A DNA stretch of 18,843 bases. It comes from JBOHNM01 sp050730675 (GTDB taxonomy: Bacteria; Planctomycetota; Phycisphaerae; Phycisphaerales; UBA1924). Under the pieces are notes generated by a model. That model did no database searches, was not told where the DNA came from, and saw only the letters and a program-made list of their open reading frames with translations. The stretch lies in NCBI GenBank assembly GCA_050730675.1, contig JBOHNM010000077.1, positions 1 to 18,843 of the forward strand, in the 5' to 3' direction. Within the stretch, counting starts at the first letter, position 1. Every line of letters begins with the position of its first letter. Both the position numbers and the translations under genes were made by a program. Below are positions 1 through 7,823 of this stretch, piece by piece.

Positions 1-693
1 GCCGGTCCCCGCGGCAACCGACCCGTCGCCGACGATGATCCCGCTCCCTGTCGTCGGGTTGGCGATGTGCGCTCCGTTGTTCACTGCTGTGCACGAACGC
101 GCCACCGCGCTCGCCCCAAGCTCGATGCCGTTGCCCTTGTTGCTGCGGCTCACCACGCGAGCCAATTCCGCCGATTCACCCGCGCGCACGCCCGACACGC
201 CGCACGTCTGCACCTGCACGTCGGCGATCTGCACGCCGTCGGCGTTGCTCGCGTCGATCCCCGACCCGTTCCAGTCGCGGATCATCCCGTTGCGGATCAC
301 GATCCCGTTGCGCCGCGTCACGCCGACGCTCACCGTCACGTTCACCGCGTGGTTGGTCCCCGGCGTCCCCGAGCCCCCGCCCGTCAGCGTCTGGCCGTTG
401 AGGTCCAGCGTCACATAGTGAGAGGCAATCGTGATCCCCACGCCGGCGCTGTACGCCGCGGGCGACACCGCAAGGTAGTACGACCCCGGCGTCGAGATCG
501 TTGCCGGCAGCGTGGTGATCGCCGTGCGTAAGTCACCGCCCGAGGCGCTCGCCGCGTTGTAGATCTCCGTCAGTGTCCGCCCCGTGCCGCCGATGGGCCC
601 GGCCGGCGGGTCCAGCGGGCCAAAGCCCATCGTCAACACCGCTGCGCAGACCGCCGCCACTCCAACCGCCAGACGCGCCATCATCGATTGCAT
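1..693 (-). CDS. Secreted parallel beta-helix (right-handed) protein, C-terminus outside window
   Basis: The minus-strand reading frame stays open from an ATG at 693 to the window edge (231 codons) with no stop, so the gene is 3'-truncated by the window. Residues 1-25 look like a signal peptide: a short basic N-region, then an Ala/Val-rich core. After a Gly/Pro spacer come short beta-strand repeats such as YVTLDLNGQTL, NGIVIRNGMIRDW and GVQIADVQVQTCG. This is the pattern of pectate-lyase-like parallel beta-helix proteins, where each coil carries a hydrophobic strand and an Asn/Gly turn. The GGAAGGAAG stretch about 6 bases upstream is a good ribosome binding site for this start. The ATGs at 684 and 681 are poorer choices. 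The substrate is unknown; such proteins in planctomycetes are usually exported and often uncharacterised. A polysaccharide-binding or -cleaving role is only inferred. Confidence 0.65.
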   Translation of the reverse strand, partial: MQSMMARLAVGVAAVCAAVLTMGFGPLDPPAGPIGGTGRTLTEIYNAASASGGDLRTAITTLPATISTPGSYYLAVSPAAYSAGVGITIASHYVTLDLNGQTLTGGGSGTPGTNHAVNVTVSVGVTRRNGIVIRNGMIRDWNGSGIDASNADGVQIADVQVQTCGVSGVRAGESAELARVVSRSNKGNGIELGASAVARSCTAVNNGAHIANPTTGSGIIVGDGSVAAGTG

Positions 694-900
694 TTCGGAA
701 CTTCCTTCCGTTATCCCCCGAGCTTCCACACCGCCGGCTCCGCTCGCGCGCCGCGCCGGCCAATCAGTATTGCGGCCACCTTCCGCTTCGGCACGCGCCG
801 TGCGTGAAAGTTCGCTCCCCACGCCCCATAGTTCCGGCAATCCCGGCATTCTGGGGCGTTCGGGCGGCAAATTGCGGCACTTTCCCGACCACTTCCCGCA

Positions 901-938
901 CCAAAAACAAGCGGCACGAACCCGTCGGTTCGTGCCGC
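901..938 (-). terminator. Rho-independent terminator of the subtilase gene
   Basis: A perfect 12-bp inverted repeat (911-922 with 927-938, GCGGCACGAACC arms) encloses a 4-base loop. Read on the minus strand it is followed by TTGTTTTTGG. It lies 25 bases past the stop codon of the S8 peptidase gene, so it should separate that gene from the beta-helix gene downstream. Confidence 0.8.
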
Positions 939-962
939 GATTGAATCAATTGCTCGAGGGTT

Positions 963-2840
963 TCAGGCCCGGCGCCGCCGCGCCGCCAGCAGGCCCACGA
1001 ACATCACCACCACGCCGCCGCCCGGCGTCGGGACCGTCCACCACGCAAGGCCGTACTCGATCGGGTTCGGACCAGTGTTGAAGAACCCGTTGACGATGAT
1101 GTCGAACGACCCGCCAACCGGGAACTGGAACAGGATGTGCTCCACCGAGTACGCCGACGAGAACGACCGCGCCACCGCCATCCCCGCCGTGCCGCCGTGC
1201 GGCACGATGAACAGGTCCAGGTCGCGCGTCGCGCCCAGCACAAATGTCTCACGCATCCCCTGGTCGTACGACATGTTGCCGTTCACGTCCAGCAGCGGCT
1301 CGCCCGCGTTGTAGACGTTCGCCACGTTCCCCATCGCCGTGGTGTCGTAGTACATCTCTGCGGTGAAGTTGTTGTTCACGCCGATCGGGTTCCCCATCGC
1401 GTTCGTCAGGTTTTCCTGCAGTTGGATGTCCCGATCAAACGTCAGCGTCGCCATGATCCACTCGCCCGCGGGAATGTTCCCGTTGATCTCGTAGCGCCGC
1501 TGCCCCGGGATCCCCGTGGTCACCACGCTGCCGGCATCCCAGCCCATCACACCCACCTGGCCCGGGCCCTGCTGCCCCGCGTTGAGCTGCTGGATCGCGC
1601 GGCTCACATTCAGCGCTCCCGTGCCGAGCTGGTCGTCCAGCGGGTGCTGGTCGCGGTTGATCCCGTTGGTCACATCCAGCGCCCGCTGGGTGATCCAGTC
1701 GTTGTTGTTGCTGCGCGGGTCGTTGCCCGTGTTGTCCTGGTTGCGCACCGTGCCCCGCGTGATCGTCCGGTCCATCCCCAATACGCCGTTGCGCACATCC
1801 ACCGAGTTCATCAGGATCGCCTTCATCACGCGGTGGTTCAGCACCCCGTCGCCGCGCGTGTTCGCCCGTTCCTGCACCAGCGCCACCGCCGATGTCACGT
1901 GCGGCGCCGCGAACGACGTCCCGCTCCCGGTCGGCCCTGTCACCAGGTCACCCGCCGGCGGCCGCGGCGGCATCAGCGTCGGGTCGCCAATGTCATACGT
2001 TGCCAGCCGCAACCGGTCGCCCGGCGCCGCAATGTCCACCGTGCTGATCCGCCCGTCGTTCGGCAGCCGCGACACGATGTTGAATCCCGCCATCGTCGTC
2101 CACCGGTTGGCGTCGCCCGCATTCCGCGTCAGCGCCGAGACCACGATGCCGTTGCGCGAGTCCGTCGGCACGTCCGCCCCCAGGCTCCCGCCCGTCTCGT
2201 TGCCCGCCGTGACATACACCACGTCGTGCCGCACCGCCGACCAGTCCACAAACTGCGTGAACTGGTTCGTCCCGTCCAGCCCCGTGAACGTCGTCAGGTT
2301 CGCCGCACCGTACCGCTCGCCGAACGACATGTTGATCGCCCGCGCGCCGTTGGCCGCCAGCCTCTGCGCCGTCAGCATGTCCGCCCGGTAGTCCCCCGCC
2401 ACGCCCGCCGCGGGGGTGTACGTGATCGAGCTGTTGCTGAAGATGTCCCCCGCCAGCAGCGATGCCCCCTGCGACACGCCCGCCGCGTTCACGCCCGTCG
2501 AGACCATCGTCCCCGCCACCCCCGTCGCGTGGTCGACGTGGTTGAAATTCGGGTAGAACTGCGGCGCCGCGATCGCCTGATAAATCTGTGTGTAGCTGAT
2601 CGTCGTCATCCTGTACGGCGTCCCCGCCGCCGTGTCCTGCGGCGCCACCGGCGCACGCCCGAACTCCATCGTCCCGATCGTCACCCCCGCGCCCGTCAGC
2701 CCCAGCCCCGTCGAGCTGATCCCCGCCGCCCCGCGCGAATCGATATCGCCCCACGCCGCCCCGGCCAGCGCAAGAACCACCAGCGGCGTGACGAACGCAA
2801 CCGCAAACCCAGCACCCGAACGATGAGCATTTCCGTGCAT
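963..2840 (-). CDS. Secreted S8-family (subtilisin-like) serine peptidase with PEP-CTERM-like tail
   Basis: This 625-residue protein is predicted to be exported and surface-sorted. Residues 1-31 form a signal peptide (core VAFVTPLVVLALAGAAWG). The subtilase motifs follow in order: a first-strand motif GVTIGTMEFG (52-61), the His motif HATGVAGT (His104), the oxyanion Asn in VTAGNE (Asn214), and the Ser motif GTSFAAPHV (Ser309). In the first motif the usual Asp of D-[ST]-G is replaced by Glu59. The C-terminus, VPTPGGG plus a hydrophobic stretch plus RRRR (about 603-625), resembles the short sorting tails of PEP-CTERM-type proteins. Residues about 430-600 are a beta-rich domain I do not recognise. 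I chose the ATG at 2840 because GGAGAGAG precedes it and the signal peptide then starts cleanly; an in-frame start at 2888 would add 16 Arg/Gly-rich residues. Family is clear; the substrate is unknown. Confidence 0.88.
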   Translation of the reverse strand: MHGNAHRSGAGFAVAFVTPLVVLALAGAAWGDIDSRGAAGISSTGLGLTGAGVTIGTMEFGRAPVAPQDTAAGTPYRMTTISYTQIYQAIAAPQFYPNFNHVDHATGVAGTMVSTGVNAAGVSQGASLLAGDIFSNSSITYTPAAGVAGDYRADMLTAQRLAANGARAINMSFGERYGAANLTTFTGLDGTNQFTQFVDWSAVRHDVVYVTAGNETGGSLGADVPTDSRNGIVVSALTRNAGDANRWTTMAGFNIVSRLPNDGRISTVDIAAPGDRLRLATYDIGDPTLMPPRPPAGDLVTGPTGSGTSFAAPHVTSAVALVQERANTRGDGVLNHRVMKAILMNSVDVRNGVLGMDRTITRGTVRNQDNTGNDPRSNNNDWITQRALDVTNGINRDQHPLDDQLGTGALNVSRAIQQLNAGQQGPGQVGVMGWDAGSVVTTGIPGQRRYEINGNIPAGEWIMATLTFDRDIQLQENLTNAMGNPIGVNNNFTAEMYYDTTAMGNVANVYNAGEPLLDVNGNMSYDQGMRETFVLGATRDLDLFIVPHGGTAGMAVARSFSSAYSVEHILFQFPVGGSFDIIVNGFFNTGPNPIEYGLAWWTVPTPGGGVVVMFVGLLAARRRRA

Positions 2841-2879
2841 GGCTCTCTCTCCAATCGCAGGCTTTCGCCCGCACCCTCC

Positions 2880-2939
2880 GCCGCGCACACCAGTGTGCGC
2901 GGCTCTCTTTCCTAAATTACCCCCAAGGGAAACCTTGGG
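2880..2939 (-). promoter_or_regulatory. Two hairpins in the probable 5' leader of the subtilase gene
   Basis: The first inverted repeat has perfect 10-bp arms (2880-2889 with 2894-2903) around a 4-base loop. The second has 7-bp arms (2922-2928 with 2933-2939). Both lie 40-100 bases upstream of the start codon at 2840. Neither is followed by a T-run on the minus strand, so they are not obvious terminators. They could be RNA-leader structures or protein-binding dyads; no function can be assigned. Confidence 0.35.
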
Positions 2940-3296
2940 CCACCAAAACCCGTCTTCATACTGATAAATTTCTCCTGACTTCAGGGGGTCCGGTCATCGT
3001 TCGTACCTCCCGCGGTTTCGATCGCGCCGCCGCCTATTCCGCGGCCTCGCCCTCGGCCATCCGCTCGCACGCCTCGGCGCACGCCGTGCAGATCTTGGTT
3101 ATGCGCCAAACCCCACTTTGTGTCGCGGGCGCTTCTGCTCGTCTGCTCGCCCCATCGCTTCTCAAAAAGACGCCGGGCGTTGAGAAGTCAGGTACCCCCA
3201 CTGAGGCCCTGACCGCTGCGGGCCCGCCCGGCGCCCTTGACCCCACGCGCCGTCGTGCTCAGCGCGCGGGTGCTTTTCCCATTCGGCGCAGACCAC

Positions 3297-3347
3297 ACAA
3301 AAGAGCCCGGCCCCCGCCGAGGGGTACACGCGGCATTGGGGCCGGGC
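3297..3347 (-). terminator. Minus-strand terminator-like hairpin with no adjacent gene
   Basis: Ten-base arms (3305-3314 with 3338-3347) pair perfectly. The 23-base loop contains a further CCGC/GCGG pairing. On the minus strand the stem is followed by TCTTTTGTG. The nearest upstream minus-strand gene stops about 400 bases away at 3744, so the transcript ended here is either a long 3' UTR or a non-coding RNA. Confidence 0.5.
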
Positions 3348-3568
3348 TTCGGGGCCGGCGGCACGCGCTCGTGATTGCGTGCCGCCGTGTTGAACCCGCT
3401 CGACAGAGCCGGCGGCAGGCCCACGAGACCCGCTCGCCGGTTGAATTCGATCGCGCTGCTGCCGGACAAAGCCGGCGATCGGTCCACATGACCATGGCGC
3501 CGGTGTGGGTGAAGGGGGAAGGAGAACGATGAAGGCAGAAGGATGAACCGAGAGGGGAGGAGAGCGTG

Positions 3569-3620
3569 TGCTTCGATCAAGCCCGGCCCTCGCGGGCTTC
3601 ACGCCAGGGCCGGGTGCAGG
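3569..3620. repeat. Dispersed hairpin repeat, copy A
   Basis: Nine-base arms CCCGGCCCT (3582-3590) and AGGGCCGGG (3606-3614) form a hairpin. The outer flanks, TTCGATCAAGC on the left and GGGTGCAGG on the right, match the flanks of a second hairpin at 7731-7780. The resemblance therefore goes beyond GC-rich pairing and suggests a repeat family. Confidence 0.5.
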
Positions 3621-3700
3621 ATGAGATGAGGCTGACAGTCGTGTCGGCGGCCGCGGCGGCATTCGCCGCAGCCCTGTGTGCTGTTCGCTGTCTCCCGCCA

Positions 3701-3735
3701 GTGCCCAATGCCCAGTGCCTAATGCCTAATGCCTT
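3701..3735. repeat. Heptamer array, five units, RTGCCYA
   Basis: Five consecutive 7-base units read GTGCCCA, ATGCCCA, GTGCCTA, ATGCCTA, ATGCCTT. Variation is limited to positions 1, 6 and 7. The array lies eight bases past the stop codon of the beta-propeller gene. It resembles the heptanucleotide STRR repeats known from cyanobacteria. Confidence 0.8.
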
Positions 3736-3743
3736 CTCTCCTC

Positions 3744-6068
3744 TCAAGGACACCCTGAGAAGAACTGGCTGAGGAAATAAACGAGGTCGTCCACAGTGAT
3801 CTGTCCATCGGGTGTCGGGTTGCCGCCAAGGCCGACGAGGTCGGCGACGGCGAGGTTGTTGCCAAAGAACTGCGCGAGGTACACCACGAGGTCGTCCACC
3901 GTGAGCTGATGGTCCGGCTCGAGCACGCCGCCGAGCGAGGCGATATCGGCGGGGTTGCAGGGGAGCACGTGCAGGCGCCGGATCAGGAGCGCGCCGGCAG
4001 GGTTCTGGGGAGCGATGCCGAAATAGGTCGAGTAGCACAGGTTGCCGTCGGCGACGATGTCAGATGCACCTCCACTGTCGCTCGGTTGAACTAATACAGA
4101 TGGAGCAGCCGGATTCGAAACATCCAGCACGTAGATCCCGCCGATGTACCCCAGGAACGCGCGGCTTCCAGAAACACCGACCGCACGTATTGCGCTTGAA
4201 CCAGCATTGGGCTGGATCCAAGTGCCTAGAAAGACCGGCTGGTATGGGTCTGTCACATCGGCGACCGACAAACAGGCCCCACTCCCGGCGTTGACGGTAT
4301 ACAGGTAGTTCCCGTGAACTTCCATGTCTTCCCCACCCCAGGGCTGTTCCGTAATGCTGACCGGGCCGGCAGGGCTGCTCGTATCAAGAGAATATAGTTC
4401 CGGGGTCTGTGCTGCCCAGCCGCTAAACGTCACGCCTCCCATGGTGGCCAAGCGCAACAGTGGCCATTGACATCCGTGGCTTCCCAGGATCGGGGTCACC
4501 ATTAGCGGATTGGAGACGTCATAGTTGTAGAATCCTGGCGTCGGCGGATTCCCGCAGTTGACCGGCTCGAATTGCTCCTGACCAGTGTGCAGCACATTGC
4601 CAACCAACTCCACGCTCTCCACGTGCCCGAGCACACCGTTGTTGGACGGGTAATGGAACACCATTGTCGGCGAGGCCGGACTTGACACATCCACGATCTG
4701 GATGCCGCCGTAGCCCGCGGCCAGGTAAGCCAGGTTGTCCCGCACTACAACCTGGCGATGCTGCTGATTCGTGACGCCGCCCGCTCCCCGATAGACCCCG
4801 ATGACCGTGGGTGTCCCGTCCGGATTGCTCACGTCGAGGATAGTGAAGCCATTCCATGCATCCGCTACGTACAGCAGGTTGCCGACCTTTGTCATGTACC
4901 TGAGTTGACCGGGTGAAAAGTACCCTCCGATGCGTGTGGGACTCGTCGGGTTGGAGATATCGAGAACCACCAAGCCCTGACCGTCGCACAGGGCATAGGC
5001 GCGATTGCCCACTACCACGACTTCACGGATCGAGCTATGGTCCGTGTTGTAGGTGCCCACCAGGACCGGGCTGGCCAGGTTCGTGATATCGAAGATCGCC
5101 AGCCCCTTGAGACGTGACCACGGTGCCACGGTCGGCACAGTATTGATGCCGCCCGCCCAGTCTGCAACGAACGCGAGATTTCCCTGAATAGCGACATCAC
5201 GCGCGAAGCCGAAGTCGTCGTTGGAGTTCATAAGGGCCGGACTAGCGGGATTGGTCACATCGACGAACCGAACGAAGAGGCCTGCGGTTTTTTGCACCTG
5301 CACGAGGGCCTTGTTGCCCTCAACGGCGATACGGTGTCCCGTCGCCGCTTCTGTATTCAGTAGCCGGCCGACATACGTCGGGTGCAACGGGTCGGGCTGC
5401 ATGTTGAAGATAGCGATGGTAGTTGAGGCTCGCCGAGTCGCGACATATGCCAGATTTCCAACGATCTGAAAGTCGCGGGGCTGATAGTTCGTACTCGTGG
5501 CCGTGTCCCGAAAGAGGACCGAATAGGACGTGCCGTTGAGCAGCGCCGCTGGTACAGCAGGATTGGTCAGGTCGTAGGCCACCGGGTAATTCGCGGCATC
5601 TCGATTGTGCGCGAAGAGGAGGTTGTTGTAAAAGCACAGATGTTGAACCGAACCCGCATCGGGCAATTGGGTCTGCGGAAGGGACTGCCGCCATACCACC
5701 ACCGGCGCAGACGGATTTGAGATGTTGACCGCAATTAGCCGGCCCTGATTGGCAAGCCCCGGCGGACCGTCCCCAAAGTACCCGCCCACATACGCGTAGT
5801 CGCCGCGGACGGCCACAGCCTCCGCCTTTCCCGTCATCAGAACGGAGCCGATCTCGTGGACGTTGGCCTCGTCGGTCATGTCGAGGATGACGAGCCTCTG
5901 GCCAACCGCGGCGTAGCCAATGTTCCCCACGCGCTGGAAGTCCAGGACCGGCCCCCCCCAGGATGAGAGCAGATCAAGTTGCTGCGGGCCCTGCGCCCGG
6001 GTCGGCACACAGCACATCACGAACACGCACAAGGTGATGGCCCAACGGACGAACTGTTTCACCGGCAT
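3744..6068 (-). CDS. Secreted LVIVD-repeat beta-propeller protein with GC-type dockerin-like anchor
   Basis: This 774-residue exported protein has a signal peptide at 1-25 (core WAITLCVFVMCCVPTRA). It is followed by a long run of about 45-residue repeats built around GxxAYVA...GLxVLDISNPxxPxxxG, for example GQGLVVLDISNPTSP and GGIQIVDVSSPASP. These match LVIVD repeats, which fold as beta-propeller blades. The last 71 residues (about 704-774) hold two copies of the pattern AD(I/L)...G..(L/I)TVDDLVxxLxQFF and end in GCP. That is the GC-type dockerin-like anchor known mainly from Phycisphaerae-type planctomycetes. The start is firm: AAGGAGGAG lies five bases upstream of the ATG. Interior base composition is slightly less GC-rich than the neighbours. 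Binding partner and substrate are unknown; a cell-surface or extracellular role is inferred from signal peptide plus anchor. Confidence 0.88.
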   Translation of the reverse strand: MPVKQFVRWAITLCVFVMCCVPTRAQGPQQLDLLSSWGGPVLDFQRVGNIGYAAVGQRLVILDMTDEANVHEIGSVLMTGKAEAVAVRGDYAYVGGYFGDGPPGLANQGRLIAVNISNPSAPVVVWRQSLPQTQLPDAGSVQHLCFYNNLLFAHNRDAANYPVAYDLTNPAVPAALLNGTSYSVLFRDTATSTNYQPRDFQIVGNLAYVATRRASTTIAIFNMQPDPLHPTYVGRLLNTEAATGHRIAVEGNKALVQVQKTAGLFVRFVDVTNPASPALMNSNDDFGFARDVAIQGNLAFVADWAGGINTVPTVAPWSRLKGLAIFDITNLASPVLVGTYNTDHSSIREVVVVGNRAYALCDGQGLVVLDISNPTSPTRIGGYFSPGQLRYMTKVGNLLYVADAWNGFTILDVSNPDGTPTVIGVYRGAGGVTNQQHRQVVVRDNLAYLAAGYGGIQIVDVSSPASPTMVFHYPSNNGVLGHVESVELVGNVLHTGQEQFEPVNCGNPPTPGFYNYDVSNPLMVTPILGSHGCQWPLLRLATMGGVTFSGWAAQTPELYSLDTSSPAGPVSITEQPWGGEDMEVHGNYLYTVNAGSGACLSVADVTDPYQPVFLGTWIQPNAGSSAIRAVGVSGSRAFLGYIGGIYVLDVSNPAAPSVLVQPSDSGGASDIVADGNLCYSTYFGIAPQNPAGALLIRRLHVLPCNPADIASLGGVLEPDHQLTVDDLVVYLAQFFGNNLAVADLVGLGGNPTPDGQITVDDLVYFLSQFFSGCP

Positions 6069-6256
6069 GGGAACTCCTCCTTAGATGGTGCAACGGTCAT
6101 CAGCGGGGGTAGTAGCCGCATGATTTGGTGCCCTTGAAATCGAGTTCATTAGGAATAAAGTGCGCTGCGCATGGAGAACGACCGAATGGAAAGAAACGGT
6201 TCAATACCCCGTCGGTTAGCGTGAATATACCAATGATCAGCCCCCTGTCAAGCGAT

Positions 6257-6292
6257 TTCAGAAAGATTCTGAATCAATTTAGAATCATTCAG
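6257..6292 (+). promoter_or_regulatory. Candidate promoter with overlapping operator palindromes
   Basis: TTCAGA (6257-6262) and TAGAAT (6280-6285) are spaced by 17 bases and resemble sigma-70 -35 and -10 boxes in an AT-rich patch. A dyad TTCAGAA-AGA-TTCTGAA (6257-6273) covers the -35 box. A second dyad, CTGAAT (6269-6274) with ATTCAG (6287-6292), spans the -10 box. The downstream gene encodes an HTH protein, so autoregulation is a reasonable guess. Confidence 0.5.
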
Positions 6293-6343
6293 CCCGTGAG
6301 GTATCGTTGAGCCGTGTCGGAAGCCAAACTCGAGGTCGATACC

Positions 6344-7618
6344 ATGCCCACGATGACGGAACTGAAGCGGCCCACTCTGATCTCGCCAGCGGCCTCCAGT
6401 CGGCCCATCCCCTTCGAGCGGGCGGCCGTGCTGGTCCTCGGAGCGATGCAGAGCGCGATCGCCGACCTCTTCAAGGCCGTCCCCGGCGGGGTCCGCAAAC
6501 AGGCCGACCTGGAAAAATCTTTTGGCGTGGACCGCAAACTCTGCTGGCAGGTCTACCGCATCGCGACCGCATCCAATCCGCTCGCCGCGGGGACCAATGT
6601 CCCCGCCCGCGTCTCGCTCGACCGTCTCCTCAAGGCCGCGTCGAGTAAGCGCATCCCCGCCGCAATCATCGAACGGATTTCCAGTGCGTTTGACGACTTC
6701 GATCGCCTCGTCACCGAGCACGCGGGCGATCGCGAGGAGTTCGATTCACTTCTCGCCGCTGCGCTCCCGGAGGAGCAAGAGAAAATGCTTCAGTCAAGCC
6801 GCGAGGTGATGTACGACGCGGCCCGGAATATTCGCGGCGTGGCGGTGGAGGCGGCGCTCTATGCACGCATCCTCTGCCCGTCTCGTGGCGCCCCCGAGAT
6901 GTTGGACGGATGCAGCTTGATTGCCAGCCTCGGCCTTCGCCGTATCCGGAGGGGAGCGCACATCGAGCACATGATCCGCGCCTCAGTGAATAACCGTTCG
7001 CGCGTCACATCGATCGACGGAAGGCCGGTAAGTGGCTTCGCGGATGTGATGCTCGAGCCGTTCTGCTCAAGGCCTCTTCCAAGTGTCAGCGCGCGCCAAG
7101 GCGGGAGTGGCGGCGAGCAGACACGCTATGTTCTGGATGCCGACGAGGTGGGCGTTAAAGCGGCCGTAGACCTGGTGATCGCCGACCTTGTTCCCGAATG
7201 GTGCAGCCGATATGCATCAAAGGAACGGCCGGTACTGGGTGCTGCCCATGGACCAGACATGGCGGCCCGCTGGCAGGTGCTCGACGTGCTGGTGTACGAC
7301 GGTGTAGCGCCGCTTCAAGAGCCCGAGGTTGGCGTGTACGACATGGTCCCCTACGGCGCGCTCTCGCGCTTTCCCGATCCCGACCGCGAGTGTGACCGCG
7401 TAGCCTTTCAGCCCGCCGCCCGCTACATGGGCACGGGCATCGAGGCCTTTCGCTGCACGCACGTGCCGCGCTACGAGGAGATGCTCGCCCACATCTGCGC
7501 CATGCGCGACTGGGACAGCTCGAAATTCCACGGATACCGCGTTGAGATCGAGTACCCCGTCTATTCCTGGCAGACGGTGCTCACCCTGAAGCTCCCGCCC
7601 GCACTCGGCGCCATGTAA
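6344..7618 (+). CDS. Uncharacterised protein with N-terminal helix-turn-helix
   Basis: The protein is 424 residues long from the ATG at 6344. I chose this start because GAGGT lies eight bases upstream; a GTG at 6314 would add ten residues but has no good ribosome binding site. Residues about 50-73 (VRKQADLEKSFGVDRKLCWQ) look like a helix-turn-helix: a GVD turn is followed by a K-x-x-x-W recognition helix. The rest, including a basic patch near 205-225 and a C-terminal half rich in aromatic and acidic residues, matches no family I can name. No membrane segment or signal peptide is visible, so it should be cytoplasmic. It stands alone, transcribed divergently from the beta-propeller gene. A transcription regulator with a large sensor domain is the leading guess, based only on the HTH and the upstream dyads. 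Confidence 0.75.
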   Translation: MPTMTELKRPTLISPAASSRPIPFERAAVLVLGAMQSAIADLFKAVPGGVRKQADLEKSFGVDRKLCWQVYRIATASNPLAAGTNVPARVSLDRLLKAASSKRIPAAIIERISSAFDDFDRLVTEHAGDREEFDSLLAAALPEEQEKMLQSSREVMYDAARNIRGVAVEAALYARILCPSRGAPEMLDGCSLIASLGLRRIRRGAHIEHMIRASVNNRSRVTSIDGRPVSGFADVMLEPFCSRPLPSVSARQGGSGGEQTRYVLDADEVGVKAAVDLVIADLVPEWCSRYASKERPVLGAAHGPDMAARWQVLDVLVYDGVAPLQEPEVGVYDMVPYGALSRFPDPDRECDRVAFQPAARYMGTGIEAFRCTHVPRYEEMLAHICAMRDWDSSKFHGYRVEIEYPVYSWQTVLTLKLPPALGAM

Positions 7619-7619
7619 G

Positions 7620-7657
7620 GTCGGCCGCGGTGCATGAGCGGAGTGGCACCGCCCGAC
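7620..7657 (+). terminator. Hairpin directly after the HTH gene
   Basis: GTCGG and GCGGTGC (7620-7633, with a two-base CC bulge) pair with GCACCGC and CCGAC (7646-7657) around a 12-base loop. The hairpin starts two bases after the stop codon. No T-run follows, so intrinsic termination is uncertain. Confidence 0.35.
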
Positions 7658-7730
7658 GACTGTGTGGGAGTGAATGTAAGTGGCTTGAAAAGACGCGAGG
7701 TCGGCGATGCAGGGAGTGTCCCGCGGGATC

Positions 7731-7780
7731 TGTTTCGTCAAGCCCGGGCCGCGCGGTTGCCGCGAGGCCCGGGTACAGGG
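7731..7780. repeat. Dispersed hairpin repeat, copy B
   Basis: Arms CCCGGGCC (7743-7750) and GGCCCGGG (7766-7773) continue inward through one mismatch into CGCGG/CCGCG around a TTG loop, giving an almost unbroken 31-base hairpin. Flanks TTCGTCAAGC and GGGTACAGG match those of copy A at 3569-3620. The element sits immediately before a truncated TPR reading frame. Confidence 0.5.
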
Positions 7781-7823
7781 AGTTCGAAAGAGAGCATCCG
7801 AAGCCGGGGGCGCAGACACGGAC

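Larger units (their letters stand above)
2841..3743. other. Gene-free region rich in hairpins and short repeats
   Basis: No convincing gene lies here. Open frames on both strands are Arg/Pro-rich and run straight through strong hairpins. Contents from left to right: two hairpins upstream of the subtilase start (2880-2939); a possible Cys-rich gene remnant ending at 3034; a minus-strand terminator-like hairpin (3297-3347); a 10-bp inverted repeat at 3357-3366 and 3377-3386; a hairpin repeat related to one at 7731 (3569-3620); and a heptamer array (3701-3735). On the minus strand between 3350 and 3490, two loosely similar units each contain GCCGGCT and TTCAAC, suggesting decayed repeats. Confidence 0.6.

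Noticed and set aside
1137..2915. A 592-codon plus-strand open frame opposite the subtilase
   Set aside because: It is rich in Arg, His and Pro with no family motif. It is an antisense shadow of a high-GC gene.
3034..3110. A Cys-containing tail (KICTACAEACERMAEGEAAE) resembling the end of four-helix copper-binding (DUF326-type) proteins
   Set aside because: Only about 20 residues look protein-like and the upstream frame is not coding. It may be a remnant, but the evidence is too thin to call.
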